In this document: piece by piece, positions 1 to 7,157 of the stretch | Layout of the letters: every line of letters starts with the position of its first letter | Position numbering within the stretch: the stretch's first letter is position 1 | Notes under the pieces: model-generated | Databases searched by the model: none | What the model saw: only the letters and a program-made list of their open reading frames with translations | What the model was told of the DNA's origin: nothing | Assembly (NCBI GenBank): GCA_002396645.1 | Contig: DGYI01000026.1 | Span: forward strand, 6,232-45,188 | DNA from: Firmicutes bacterium UBA5010 | GTDB taxonomy: Bacteria > Bacillota > Clostridia > Tissierellales > Sedimentibacteraceae | Direction of reading: 5' to 3' | Length of the DNA stretch: 38,957 nucleotides | Made by a program: the position numbers and the translations under genes

Positions 1-178
1 GCTATAATCCCTTTATATTTATGTCTTAAACATTATAAAGCTAAAATTAAATTATATAATTAGACAAAAAAGTATCCAAATAAGTTTGTATGAATATATA
101 TATTATAAAAATGTGATATCATGATACATAGAAAATTTTGCGAAAATAAATTTAAAATATAGTATTCACCTTTTAATT
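1..178. other. A+T-rich intergenic stretch at the window start
   Basis: No open frame with a plausible ribosome site and no clear promoter pair was seen here. It is very A+T rich and leads into a terminator-like hairpin, so it is probably the tail of a transcript that starts outside the window. Confidence 0.5.
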
Positions 179-205
179 AGACACCTTTAAATGGGTGTCT
201 TTTTA
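179..205 (+). terminator. Terminator-like hairpin
   Basis: A perfect 7-bp stem (AGACACC at 179-185, GGTGTCT at 194-200) with an 8-nt loop runs straight into TTTTA. It would end a transcript entering from the left. It also overlaps the most upstream possible GTG start of the next gene, which argues against that start. Confidence 0.6.
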
Positions 206-299
206 TATTATACAAAAGCTGAAGAGTATAAATGCAAGAATATATTTATCAATTGGTGGAAAGATAAAGAAAATAATAAATTTTACCGGAGGAAACAAA

Positions 300-740
300 T
301 TGGATAATGAAACTATAAAATCGCTTAATGAACTTTTACAAGGTGAATATATGGCAATAGAAAGTTTTAATAATTTTATAAGTAGATTAGAGGACAAAAG
401 TATTAAAGCAACTTTTCAGGATGTTCAAAAACAACACAGAAAAAATACCGAGACATTGGCAAACTATATTCAAAATATAGGAGGCAGACCGGATGAAAAC
501 CTCGGAATTAAGGGTAAAATGGGTGATATTATGATCAATATGGAATTAGGGTCAGGCTCAGATGATGAAGTTGTTGAAAAAGCTATAGAAGGAGAAACTA
601 AAGGTGTAAATATGGCTGAAAAGGTTTTAAGAGGCCGACTAGATGAAAAGTCAAGAGATGTAGCAGGTGAGATATTAGAAAATGATAGAAAATCAATAGA
701 GAGATTAAAGATTTTAGATAAAAGACAGCAGAAGCAATAA
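300..740 (+). CDS. DUF2383-type four-helix-bundle (ferritin-like) protein
   Basis: The 146-residue protein is almost entirely predicted helix, rich in Glu, Asp and Lys. Its layout resembles the PA2169/DUF2383 family of small ferritin-like bundles: an opening helix with ELLQGEYMAIESF, a second with QKQHRKNTETL, then a GGRPDE turn and two more helices. The function of that family is not settled; stress or sporulation roles are guesses. I place the start at TTG 300 because GGAGG lies about 8 nt upstream. The frame stays open up to GTG 195, but that codon sits inside the upstream terminator hairpin and lacks a ribosome site. It is monocistronic and ends at a bidirectional terminator. Confidence 0.75.
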   Translation: MDNETIKSLNELLQGEYMAIESFNNFISRLEDKSIKATFQDVQKQHRKNTETLANYIQNIGGRPDENLGIKGKMGDIMINMELGSGSDDEVVEKAIEGETKGVNMAEKVLRGRLDEKSRDVAGEILENDRKSIERLKILDKRQQKQ

Positions 741-746
741 ATAATA

Positions 747-776
747 AAAAAACCGGGCGTTATGCCCGGGTTTTTT
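747..776. terminator. Bidirectional terminator between convergent genes
   Basis: A GC-rich stem (CCGGGC at 753-758 with GCCCGG at 764-769) is flanked by A-run and T-run on its two sides. It can stop both the DUF2383-type gene from the left and the cold-shock gene from the right. Confidence 0.9.
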
Positions 777-782
777 GTTTGG

Positions 783-983
783 TTATATTCTGTTTACGTT
801 AGAAGCTTGCGGTCCTCTGTTTCCTTGAGAAATATCAAAGCTAACTGATTGACCTTCATCTAAGGATTTGTATCCGTCTCCTTGAATTGATGAAAAATGA
901 ACGAAAACGTCATCTCCACCATCAACTGTAATAAATCCGAATCCTTTTTCTGCGTTAAACCATTTTACTGTACCTGTATTCAT
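783..983 (-). CDS. Cold-shock protein, CspA family
   Basis: This 66-residue single cold-shock domain is full length for the family. It shows the two RNA-binding motifs, KGFGFI (RNP1, about residues 13-18) and VFVHF (RNP2, about residues 26-30), and the opening GTVKWFN. Family members bind single-stranded nucleic acid and act as cytoplasmic RNA chaperones. AGGAGG lies just upstream of the ATG. The gene is monocistronic, has its own promoter at 1123-1151 and a leader of roughly 130 nt that can fold into a long hairpin, a layout typical of cold-regulated csp mRNAs. I cannot say whether this copy is cold-induced or constitutive. Confidence 0.97.
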   Translation of the reverse strand: MNTGTVKWFNAEKGFGFITVDGGDDVFVHFSSIQGDGYKSLDEGQSVSFDISQGNRGPQASNVNRI

Positions 984-1033
984 GAGGTACCTCCTAATTT
1001 TTTATTTATACTCAAATGTTAGTTTAAATAAAA

Positions 1034-1093
1034 ATCACATATTTTTACAAATCATATAAACAAATAATTATACGACCTCTAAAAACATGTGAT
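1034..1093 (-). promoter_or_regulatory. Long-range hairpin in the csp leader RNA
   Basis: The leader contains a 14-bp inverted repeat (1034-1047 with 1080-1093). The only non-Watson-Crick position becomes a G-U pair in the minus-strand transcript. The arms enclose about 32 nt. The element begins roughly 23 nt after the predicted start of transcription and lies about 50 nt before the start codon, as expected of a temperature-responsive leader. Thermosensing itself is inference. Confidence 0.5.
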
Positions 1094-1122
1094 ATCTATA
1101 AATACATCTGTAATACTTTTTT

Positions 1123-1151
1123 ATAATAACATAGATTTTTATATATGTCAA
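1123..1151 (-). promoter_or_regulatory. Promoter of the cold-shock gene
   Basis: On the minus strand, TTGACA (1146-1151) and TATTAT (1123-1128) are 17 bp apart. This is close to consensus for the housekeeping sigma factor. Transcription would start near 1116. The rest of the 984-1302 gap holds the csp leader, a weak 7-bp hairpin at 1181-1198 and the yitT-side terminator. Confidence 0.75.
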
Positions 1152-1263
1152 CATCTTTTACCAAATATTTTTATTATTTAAAAACAGACTCCTGTTTTAC
1201 CTAATGAAGCTTTGAAGTTTTAATATACAACATAATAAACGGATTGAATACAACGATACAAAT

Positions 1264-1296
1264 AAAAAAACTCATTGAATTTTCAACGAGCTTTTT
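1264..1296 (-). terminator. Terminator of the YitT gene
   Basis: A 9-bp stem (1271-1279 with 1282-1290, one G-T pair) with a tiny loop has seven A on its left, giving a U-run for the minus-strand transcript. A T-run also follows on the right, so it could work both ways. It lies directly downstream of the YitT stop. Confidence 0.8.
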
Positions 1297-1302
1297 TATA
1301 GT

Positions 1303-2193
1303 CTAAGAATTTAAAGATTTCTTTAGTCCCTTGTTGTTATGCCATAAACCGTAAATTTCACTGACATTTCCTGCTGTAATAAATGTTCTGAAATCATTTT
1401 TATTAATAAAGCCCATTAGTTTCGCAAATTCACTTCTTGTCAATAGGGTTTCTAGCTCAACGTGCTGTTCGCTTTTGTATCCGCCTGTTACATTATATAA
1501 TGTGACACCTCTATGTAAATCTTTTATTATGAATTCTTGTATTTCTTTATATTGTTCAGATATGATACATGCTCGTTTTCTTGAATTAAAACCTGCTGCA
1601 AAATTATCTACAACTAAACCATTTATATATGTTCCTATTAGACCGATGATAACTATTCTCAAATCACTTATTAAAAATGCTGAAAAACATATTATTGCTC
1701 CGGCAACAGTAATAGATGTTCCTATTTCCACATGGGTGTATTTATTTATAATTTTAGCTAAAATATCAAGACCTCCTGTTGAAGCATTGATTCTGAATAA
1801 AATAGTTTGTGCAAAACCAAGCACTAGTACAAAACATATCAAATCAAGCCACGGGTCTTGCATGATAGATTTTTGTATCGGGAAAAATATTTCAAAAATT
1901 GCCAAGTATGGTGACAGTAAGAGTGAAGTAAATATTGTTTTTATGCCAAACTCTTTTCCAATTAAAATACCTGCTAATATAAGCAAAATTGAGTTTACAA
2001 TAAAGGTTACAATTGAAATAGGTATTCCGGTTAATCTTTCAATTACAATTGACAGACCCGATATTGAACCAATGATTAAACCGCTTGGTTTTAGAAAAAA
2101 ATGTACAGCTACAGCAGTGATAAACATTGCAAACAACATAATTGCTATTTCCTTAGCTAGTTTAGGCATGTTTAAATTATCTGTTGTTTTCAT
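1303..2193 (-). CDS. YitT family membrane protein (DUF161 + DUF2179)
   Basis: This 296-residue protein is the usual length for the YitT family. The N-terminal ~200 residues carry about five or six hydrophobic segments, with the family-typical KPSGLIIGSISGLSIV near residue 35 and a Gly-rich NASTGGLDILAKII stretch in the middle. The C-terminal ~80 residues form the soluble DUF2179 domain (LHRGVTLYNVTGGY onward). The family's substrate is unknown; a transport role is usually assumed. AAAGGAG precedes the ATG, and a promoter lies about 35 bp upstream. The gene is monocistronic. A second, diverged YitT is encoded at 32413-33300. Confidence 0.9.
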   Translation of the reverse strand: MKTTDNLNMPKLAKEIAIMLFAMFITAVAVHFFLKPSGLIIGSISGLSIVIERLTGIPISIVTFIVNSILLILAGILIGKEFGIKTIFTSLLLSPYLAIFEIFFPIQKSIMQDPWLDLICFVLVLGFAQTILFRINASTGGLDILAKIINKYTHVEIGTSITVAGAIICFSAFLISDLRIVIIGLIGTYINGLVVDNFAAGFNSRKRACIISEQYKEIQEFIIKDLHRGVTLYNVTGGYKSEQHVELETLLTRSEFAKLMGFINKNDFRTFITAGNVSEIYGLWHNNKGLKKSLNS

Positions 2194-2228
2194 GAGATAC
2201 TCCTTTAATGTTATTTGATATATTTTTG

Positions 2229-2257
2229 ATTATATCACTTATATATATCCACAGCAA
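2229..2257 (-). promoter_or_regulatory. Promoter of the first YitT gene
   Basis: On the minus strand TTGCTG (2252-2257) and TATAAT (2229-2234) are separated by 17 bp, and a TG dinucleotide one base before the -10 makes it an extended -10 element. Confidence 0.7.
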
Positions 2258-2399
2258 TATAAAACATGTCATATTTAGAAAAATGTTATACTAAATTGAA
2301 AGTGTATGATTTAGAGCTAATTCTTCAAAAGTTTAAAAGATTTTCAGTCTTGAAATTTATGACAGATTATGGGATAAATTAATTAAGAGTATAGAATCA

Positions 2400-2501
2400 A
2401 TGGAAAGTACCAGGGGTAAAAAAATCATATATATACCACTTGTTTGCATGGTAACGATATTTATATTTGATATAATAGCTGTTTGGCTTTTGAAGTATTG
2501 A
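2400..2501 (+). CDS. Possible 33-residue single-span membrane microprotein, or a gene remnant
   Basis: An ATG-started frame of 33 codons has a basic N-terminus (ESTRGKK) followed by one clear hydrophobic span and ends with WLLKY. The frame stays open for 21 more codons upstream without a usual start codon, with a plausible amphipathic helix (YDRLWDKLIKSIE). That suggests the tail of a decayed gene as easily as a true small protein. No convincing ribosome site was seen. Apart from this, promoters and a terminator, the 2194-2642 gap looks empty. Confidence 0.25.
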   Translation: MESTRGKKIIYIPLVCMVTIFIFDIIAVWLLKY

Positions 2502-2583
2502 TAAATAGTATTACAAACGATTTAATAAAAAGTTAATTTAAATATTTAAACTCAAATACGAAACACAATTGAAAAGTTAATGC

Positions 2584-2625
2584 AAAAAATTACAAGCCTT
2601 AAATATTAATAAAAAAGGCTTGTAA
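2584..2625 (-). terminator. Terminator of the histidine phosphatase gene
   Basis: An 11-bp perfect stem (2590-2600 with 2615-2625) is followed on the minus strand by a run of six U (A at 2584-2589). Confidence 0.88.
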
Positions 2626-2642
2626 TAAAATAACTCAACATA

Positions 2643-3203
2643 TCATGCGAATGAATATTTACATTCAGGCTGTCCAATTTTATATGTGCATTCAACTATT
2701 TCCGCGGGCTTCATTTCTTCTATAAAAGTGATGGTGCGTAAAGCCATACCATGACCAACAATTATAACCTTATTATAATTTGTATACTTATTAACTACAT
2801 TTATCACTCTTTTTCTCAAACTTTCCAAACTCTCCCATTTCACATTCGTATTTTGGGGATACACACCTCTATATTTTGTAAATTCCTTTGCGAGCTCAAA
2901 AGCTTCTTCGGAACTGGTATATTTATAAGTTAAATCAGGAATCCATTCATGTAAATCCATTTCAACTTTTATTTCTATTCCGGTATTTTTAGATATAATT
3001 GCAGCAGTTTGCAATGCTCTTGTATATGGTGAACTTATAATAATTTCCGCATCCTTTAATCTTTTATCTCCGGAGGTGAGTTCAGCCTGTTCTATTCCAT
3101 CCTTTGTCAAAGATGCTAAATCTCTTCCGAAACCTGAATATCCTCTTTCATCACAGGGTAAATAGTCTGGTTTTCCATGTCTTATTAAATAAAAAGTTGT
3201 CAT
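2643..3203 (-). CDS. Histidine phosphatase family protein
   Basis: This 186-residue protein begins with the phosphohistidine motif LIRHGKPDY (catalytic His at residue 9). It has the SSPYTRALQTAAI block and carries the second active-site histidine in VGHGMALR near residue 150. This is the phosphoglycerate-mutase-like fold; members dephosphorylate sugar phosphates, nucleotides or cofactors such as the cobalamin precursor. Nothing here fixes the substrate and there are no cobalamin genes nearby. GGAG lies about 8 nt upstream of the ATG. The gene is monocistronic between its own promoter and terminator. Confidence 0.93.
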   Translation of the reverse strand: MTTFYLIRHGKPDYLPCDERGYSGFGRDLASLTKDGIEQAELTSGDKRLKDAEIIISSPYTRALQTAAIISKNTGIEIKVEMDLHEWIPDLTYKYTSSEEAFELAKEFTKYRGVYPQNTNVKWESLESLRKRVINVVNKYTNYNKVIIVGHGMALRTITFIEEMKPAEIVECTYKIGQPECKYSFA

Positions 3204-3261
3204 ATAAAGTCTCCTAAATTATTCTAATCATATAAACGTTAATCTTAAGCAGTTTAAGTAA

Positions 3262-3290
3262 ATACTATCACATAAAGCTTACTGATTCAA
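3262..3290 (-). promoter_or_regulatory. Promoter of the histidine phosphatase gene
   Basis: On the minus strand TTGAAT (3285-3290) and TAGTAT (3262-3267) are separated by 17 bp, with a TG one base before the -10. Confidence 0.6.
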
Positions 3291-3446
3291 CAATCAATTA
3301 TAGTTTATATTTATTAAAAATGCTGAATTTCGGCGTTTTTTAATGCAAAATTTTAATATGAAAGCTTATATAAACTTATATCAAATCTTGAAGTTTTGCT
3401 TTCCGGCTTTATTCATTCATCAATGCGATATATATTTTTTGAAAAG

Positions 3447-3510
3447 TTCAGATAAAATTCAGATAGAAAACAATGCCGATTCAGTTGACTATGATTAAAT
3501 AGCATATAAG
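3447..3510 (+). promoter_or_regulatory. Promoter region with 11-bp-spaced direct repeats ahead of the VTC operon
   Basis: TTCAGATA occurs at 3447 and again at 3458, with a shorter copy (TTCAG) at 3480, so the phases are 0, 11 and 33. Direct repeats at about one helical turn are typical of OmpR/PhoB-type regulator sites, and such a regulator is encoded at 7158. A TTGACT (3485-3490) and TATAAG (3505-3510) follow with a short 14-bp spacer, which would suit an activator-dependent promoter. The remaining part of the 3204-3533 gap shows nothing else. Confidence 0.5.
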
Positions 3511-3533
3511 CAAATTAAAAGAGAGGTATATGT

Positions 3534-4211
3534 ATGAAAAAATCATTAGGAAGACATGAAATTAAACATTATATAAACTATTCGGATTATGTACAGCTTA
3601 AGGCAAGACTGCCCTGTGTATGCAAAGAGGATGCAAATATGGTAGCCGGTAAAGGATATCGCGTGAGAAGCCTGTATTTTGACAACTGCTATGATAAAGC
3701 ATTGATAGAGAAAATAAACGGAGTTAATGAACGTGAAAAATTCAGGCTCAGACTATATAATGGTGACACAAGTTTTATACGATTAGAAAAAAAGAGTAAG
3801 ATAAACGGAATTTGTTATAAAAGAAGCACGGTAATAAATGAAAAGATGTGCTCGGATATTTTAAACGGAGACTATTCTTCTTTGAAAGAAAGCAGTGACC
3901 CTTTATTGCTGGAATTTTATGCAAAGATAAATTTTGTTTTGCTAAGGCCTAAAAATATTGTGGATTATCAGAGAGAAGCTTATGTTTTTCCGGCAGGCAA
4001 TATAAGAATAACTATAGACACAGACATTAAATCCTGCTTTGATACTATGTCTTTGCTTAAAGAAGATATTATAAGCGTACCTATTCAGGGCAGCAATATA
4101 CTTGAAGTAAAATATGATGCTTTTCTGCCTGAAATTATCAGGGGAATAGTATCTCTTAGCAGCAGGCGGCAGTCATCCTTTTCAAAATATGCCGCGACAA
4201 GAATTATTTAA
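3534..4211 (+). CDS. VTC-domain protein, polyphosphate-polymerase-like
   Basis: This 225-residue protein has the layout of the VTC domain, a tunnel-shaped triphosphate-tunnel-metalloenzyme-type fold that in yeast Vtc4 makes polyphosphate from ATP. Visible tunnel-type residues are K11 in RHEIKHYI, R43/R45 in YRVRSLYFDN, R71/R73 in KFRLRLYN, E85-K86-K87 in RLEKKSK, R147 in YQREAY, R158 and D162 in RITIDTDI, E191/K193 in LEVKYD, and an SKY near the C-terminus. No key basic position appears lost. It is cytoplasmic with no signal. It heads a three-gene operon with a DUF4956 protein (18-nt gap) and a CotH-type protein. The polymerase reaction is inferred from the family; a different triphosphate-processing role is possible. 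Confidence 0.88.
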   Translation: MKKSLGRHEIKHYINYSDYVQLKARLPCVCKEDANMVAGKGYRVRSLYFDNCYDKALIEKINGVNEREKFRLRLYNGDTSFIRLEKKSKINGICYKRSTVINEKMCSDILNGDYSSLKESSDPLLLEFYAKINFVLLRPKNIVDYQREAYVFPAGNIRITIDTDIKSCFDTMSLLKEDIISVPIQGSNILEVKYDAFLPEIIRGIVSLSSRRQSSFSKYAATRII

Positions 4212-4229
4212 TTTTAGGAGGAATTTAAA

Positions 4230-4901
4230 ATGACATTTCAAGATATTTTTAAAAGCAGTTTTTTAGAAAAGGCGGTGGAATTTTCACTGCTTGATGTTTT
4301 CGTTGCTATGGCTTTATCCTTTGCCGTGGGATTATTTATATTTGTTGTATACAAAAAAACTTTTGCAGGCGTTATGTACTCTGCATCCTTTGGAGTTTCA
4401 CTTATGGCTATGACACTTGTCACAACCTTGATTATTCTTGCCGTAACTTCAAATATAGTTCTCTCACTCGGTATGGTAGGAGCTCTGTCGATTGTAAGGT
4501 TTAGAACAGCTGTTAAAGAACCTTTAGATATAGCATTTCTTTTCTGGTCTATATCTGTAGGAATAGTAATCGGAGCAGGACTTTTGCCCCTGGCGGTAGT
4601 AGGATCATTGTTTATAGGTATTATTTTGATGATATTTATCAATAAAAAAAGTACAGATACACCATATATTATTATTCTGAATATTGACAATGACAAGTCG
4701 GAGGAAGATGCTGTTTCTTTGATTAGATCAAAGACAAAAAAAGCTCTTGTCAAGTCAAAAACTGTTTCAAGACATGGCATTGAACTGACTGTTGAGGTTA
4801 GATTGATAGATATGTCAGCTAAACTTATTAATGAGCTTCTTAGCGTAAATGGCGTAAATAACGCAACATTGGTAAGCTATAACGGTGATTATGCCGCATA
4901 G
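4230..4901 (+). CDS. DUF4956 membrane protein
   Basis: This 223-residue protein has about four hydrophobic segments in its first 140 residues. They surround the highly characteristic stretch GMVGALSIVRFRTAVKEP (about residues 81-98), which continues into a LDIAFLFW motif. A soluble alpha/beta C-terminal domain of some 80 residues follows. That arrangement matches DUF4956, whose function is unknown and which is recurrently found beside VTC-domain and CotH genes. The charged RFRT...KE segment between membrane spans could line a polar path, but this is inference. AGGAGG lies upstream, and it is co-transcribed with its neighbours, with only 19 nt to the CotH gene. Confidence 0.87.
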   Translation: MTFQDIFKSSFLEKAVEFSLLDVFVAMALSFAVGLFIFVVYKKTFAGVMYSASFGVSLMAMTLVTTLIILAVTSNIVLSLGMVGALSIVRFRTAVKEPLDIAFLFWSISVGIVIGAGLLPLAVVGSLFIGIILMIFINKKSTDTPYIIILNIDNDKSEEDAVSLIRSKTKKALVKSKTVSRHGIELTVEVRLIDMSAKLINELLSVNGVNNATLVSYNGDYAA

Positions 4902-4920
4902 TTAAAAGGAAGGTGAAAGA

Positions 4921-6975
4921 ATGATAACGAGCAAAAAAATCAGCATTGTTGCATTATTTGTAATGGTATTGGCTTTATGTACAGTCACAGCTTTGTATAC
5001 CGGTATTGATGTCAATGTAATAAGCCCGGAAGACCCGGTATATGCAACCAAGATATTTGGCTCAGACATCATTAGTGTTGAAATTATAGCAAATGAGAAT
5101 GATTGGCAGAATATGCTGGACAATGCTTTATCAGAAGAATATATTATGGCTGATGTAATTGTAAACGGAACCAAGTTTACTAATGTAGGAGTTCGCCCTA
5201 AAGGCAATTCAAGTCTTACCCAAGTTGCACAGTCTGAAAGTTCCAGATATAGCTTCCGACTGCAATTTGACGAATATATAAAAGGGCAGACTTGTTTTGG
5301 ACTAACAAGCTTAGTAGTTAATAACATGCTTGGTGATAATACCTATATGAAAGAATATATCTCATATGACTTGATGAAAGAAATTGGGGTTGACGCTCCA
5401 TATTTCGGCTTTGCAGATATAAATGTCAATGGGGATTCATGGGGACTTTATCTTGCTGTTGAAATGTATAACGACAGCTATGAGCAAAGAGCTTTCAAAG
5501 AATTATCAGGAGAGCTTTACAATGTTAAAAGCATGGATATGGGAGATAATAAAAATAACTCCGCAAATAGCAATACAAATAGCTCTGCTATGCCATTTAA
5601 AGAAGGGATGGAATCAGCACCCCAAAATATTCAAGATAGACTTCCTTCCAATGGCTTTCCTCCTAATGACAGAAATGAAAATCAGAATAAAGCAGGAGTA
5701 ACAGAGGGCGGTGAAATACCTGCTGAGATACAGGATAAACCCTCCGTTTCAAATAATAGGGGAAATATAAATTTTGAAGGTATGGGAGGAGGACGCGGAG
5801 GCAATACAGGAGGCAGCCTTGCCTATATAGATGATAAGGTATCAAGCTACAGCGCTATTTTTAATAATGTAGTGGGAAAAGGCAATGAAAGCAGTTATCA
5901 AAGAGTAATAGAAGCCTTGAAAGCACTGTCAGAAGGTAAAAATATCGAAAAGTATTTTGATGTAGATAAAATATTGAGATACTTTGCCGCTCATACAATA
6001 GTGGTTAATTTAGACAGTTATTCGTCAAGCATGGCTCAAAACTATTATATATATGAAAATGACGGACAGATAACTATATTGCCTTGGGATTATAACTTAG
6101 CCTGGGGTGGGTTCCAAAATACAAGTGCATCATCAGTGATAAACTTTCCGATTGATACACCTGTAAGCGGAATAAGCATGGAAGACAGACCTTTGCTGCA
6201 AAACTTATTTGAGAATGAAGAATATCTTGAAAGATATCATTTATATTTGCAAGAGCTTATAGACAATTATTTTGCGGACGGAAAATTTGAAGAAAAAATA
6301 AATATGCTTAATGCTTTGATAAAGGATTACGTTAAAAATGACAAAACAGCATTTTGCAGTTATGAAGAATATGAATCAGCTGTTTCAAATTTTATTACTC
6401 TTGGAAACCTGCGTGCAGAAAGCGTTCAAGGACAGCTTGACGGGAATGTGCCAAGTACAACCGGCGAACAAAATGAAAACCCTGACAAGCTTATATCATC
6501 AGGAAATCTTAATATTTCAACATTAGGAACTATGATGGGCGGAAGGGGAAATCAAAATAATGCTCAAGCCGGCATTCAAGAACAAGTAAAAGAGCAGCCG
6601 GGACAAGAAGATAGTAACACATCTCCAACATTTGGCGGACAAAATGTGATTGACATAAAGCTAATGCAGGAAGCTTTTGAAATTTTGAGTAAGGCCGGAG
6701 GAGAAATCACTGATGAGGTAAAGGAAAAGCTGTATGAAATAGGGCTTAGCGATGAGCAGATAGAATATTTGCTATCAAGAGATAATATGCCCCAAGGCGA
6801 TAACAGAAGCTTTATGCAGGGCAATAATAACAGAGGACAGAATGCAAATTTTGCGCCGCCTGAGGTCAACAGCAAGAGTTCGCTTAACTATTCATATATA
6901 ATAATTACAGCCGGATTTACCGTAATTTTACTTCTTACAGCCTTAATATTATCAAGAAAGAAGCAAAGGTATTGA
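4921..6975 (+). CDS. Surface-anchored CotH-type kinase family protein
   Basis: This 684-residue protein has an N-terminal hydrophobic export signal (about residues 7-27) and a C-terminal membrane span (about 656-677) ending in basic residues, so the body lies outside the cell. CotH-core motifs are visible: VRPKGNSS (91-98), the WGLYLAVE block with E181, NYYIYE (374-379) and LPWDYNLAWGG with D390 and N392 as the probable metal-binding pair. CotH proteins are atypical protein kinases that phosphorylate spore-coat or surface proteins. The core is interrupted by a ~95-residue Asn/Gly/Pro-rich insert (about 205-300), and a second low-complexity region spans about 505-650. It is the third gene of the VTC operon. 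The substrate and phosphate donor are unknown. Confidence 0.88.
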   Translation: MITSKKISIVALFVMVLALCTVTALYTGIDVNVISPEDPVYATKIFGSDIISVEIIANENDWQNMLDNALSEEYIMADVIVNGTKFTNVGVRPKGNSSLTQVAQSESSRYSFRLQFDEYIKGQTCFGLTSLVVNNMLGDNTYMKEYISYDLMKEIGVDAPYFGFADINVNGDSWGLYLAVEMYNDSYEQRAFKELSGELYNVKSMDMGDNKNNSANSNTNSSAMPFKEGMESAPQNIQDRLPSNGFPPNDRNENQNKAGVTEGGEIPAEIQDKPSVSNNRGNINFEGMGGGRGGNTGGSLAYIDDKVSSYSAIFNNVVGKGNESSYQRVIEALKALSEGKNIEKYFDVDKILRYFAAHTIVVNLDSYSSSMAQNYYIYENDGQITILPWDYNLAWGGFQNTSASSVINFPIDTPVSGISMEDRPLLQNLFENEEYLERYHLYLQELIDNYFADGKFEEKINMLNALIKDYVKNDKTAFCSYEEYESAVSNFITLGNLRAESVQGQLDGNVPSTTGEQNENPDKLISSGNLNISTLGTMMGGRGNQNNAQAGIQEQVKEQPGQEDSNTSPTFGGQNVIDIKLMQEAFEILSKAGGEITDEVKEKLYEIGLSDEQIEYLLSRDNMPQGDNRSFMQGNNNRGQNANFAPPEVNSKSSLNYSYIIITAGFTVILLLTALILSRKKQRY

Positions 6976-7012
6976 CAGTAATTAATATGAATTTTATATT
7001 TTAATAAATATA

Positions 7013-7049
7013 TGATATAATATGCGTAGACTCAAGATATCTTGAGTCT
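7013..7049 (+). promoter_or_regulatory. Extended -10 promoter followed by a 22-bp perfect palindrome
   Basis: TGATATAAT at 7013-7021 is a perfect extended -10 element. About 7 bp later a spacer-less perfect palindrome of 22 bp begins (7028-7049, half-site AGACTCAAGAT). Transcription would start at about its first base. The palindrome could be an operator or a 5' stabilising hairpin in the response-regulator mRNA. It also has a short TTT tail and could weakly terminate the CotH transcript. Confidence 0.5.
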
Positions 7050-7157
7050 TTGGATATTTGACAATGGCTCGATTTAATCAAAACTATGATAATATAAAAT
7101 GACTCTATAGTTCCGCTTGCGAGATATTAGAGACTATGAGGACAGGAGGTGAGGCAG

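Noticed and set aside
195..299. Upstream GTG start for the DUF2383-type protein
   Set aside because: GTG 195 lies in the 3' arm of a terminator hairpin and has no ribosome site, whereas TTG 300 has GGAGG at the right distance.
1475..2218. A 247-codon open frame on the plus strand across the first YitT gene
   Set aside because: It is antisense to a gene with clear family motifs, has no ribosome site and its protein shows no coherent domains; low-GC hydrophobic codons give long antisense frames.
4238..4780. A 180-codon open frame antisense to the DUF4956 gene
   Set aside because: It mirrors a strongly conserved membrane gene and has no start signals of its own.
6972..6977. TTGACA at the end of the CotH gene as a -35 box
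   Set aside because: No -10 lies at 16-18 bp; the good extended -10 is 38 bp away.
7058..7090. TTGACA and TATGAT as a second promoter for the response regulator
   Set aside because: The 21-bp spacing is too long for a normal promoter, so I did not list it.
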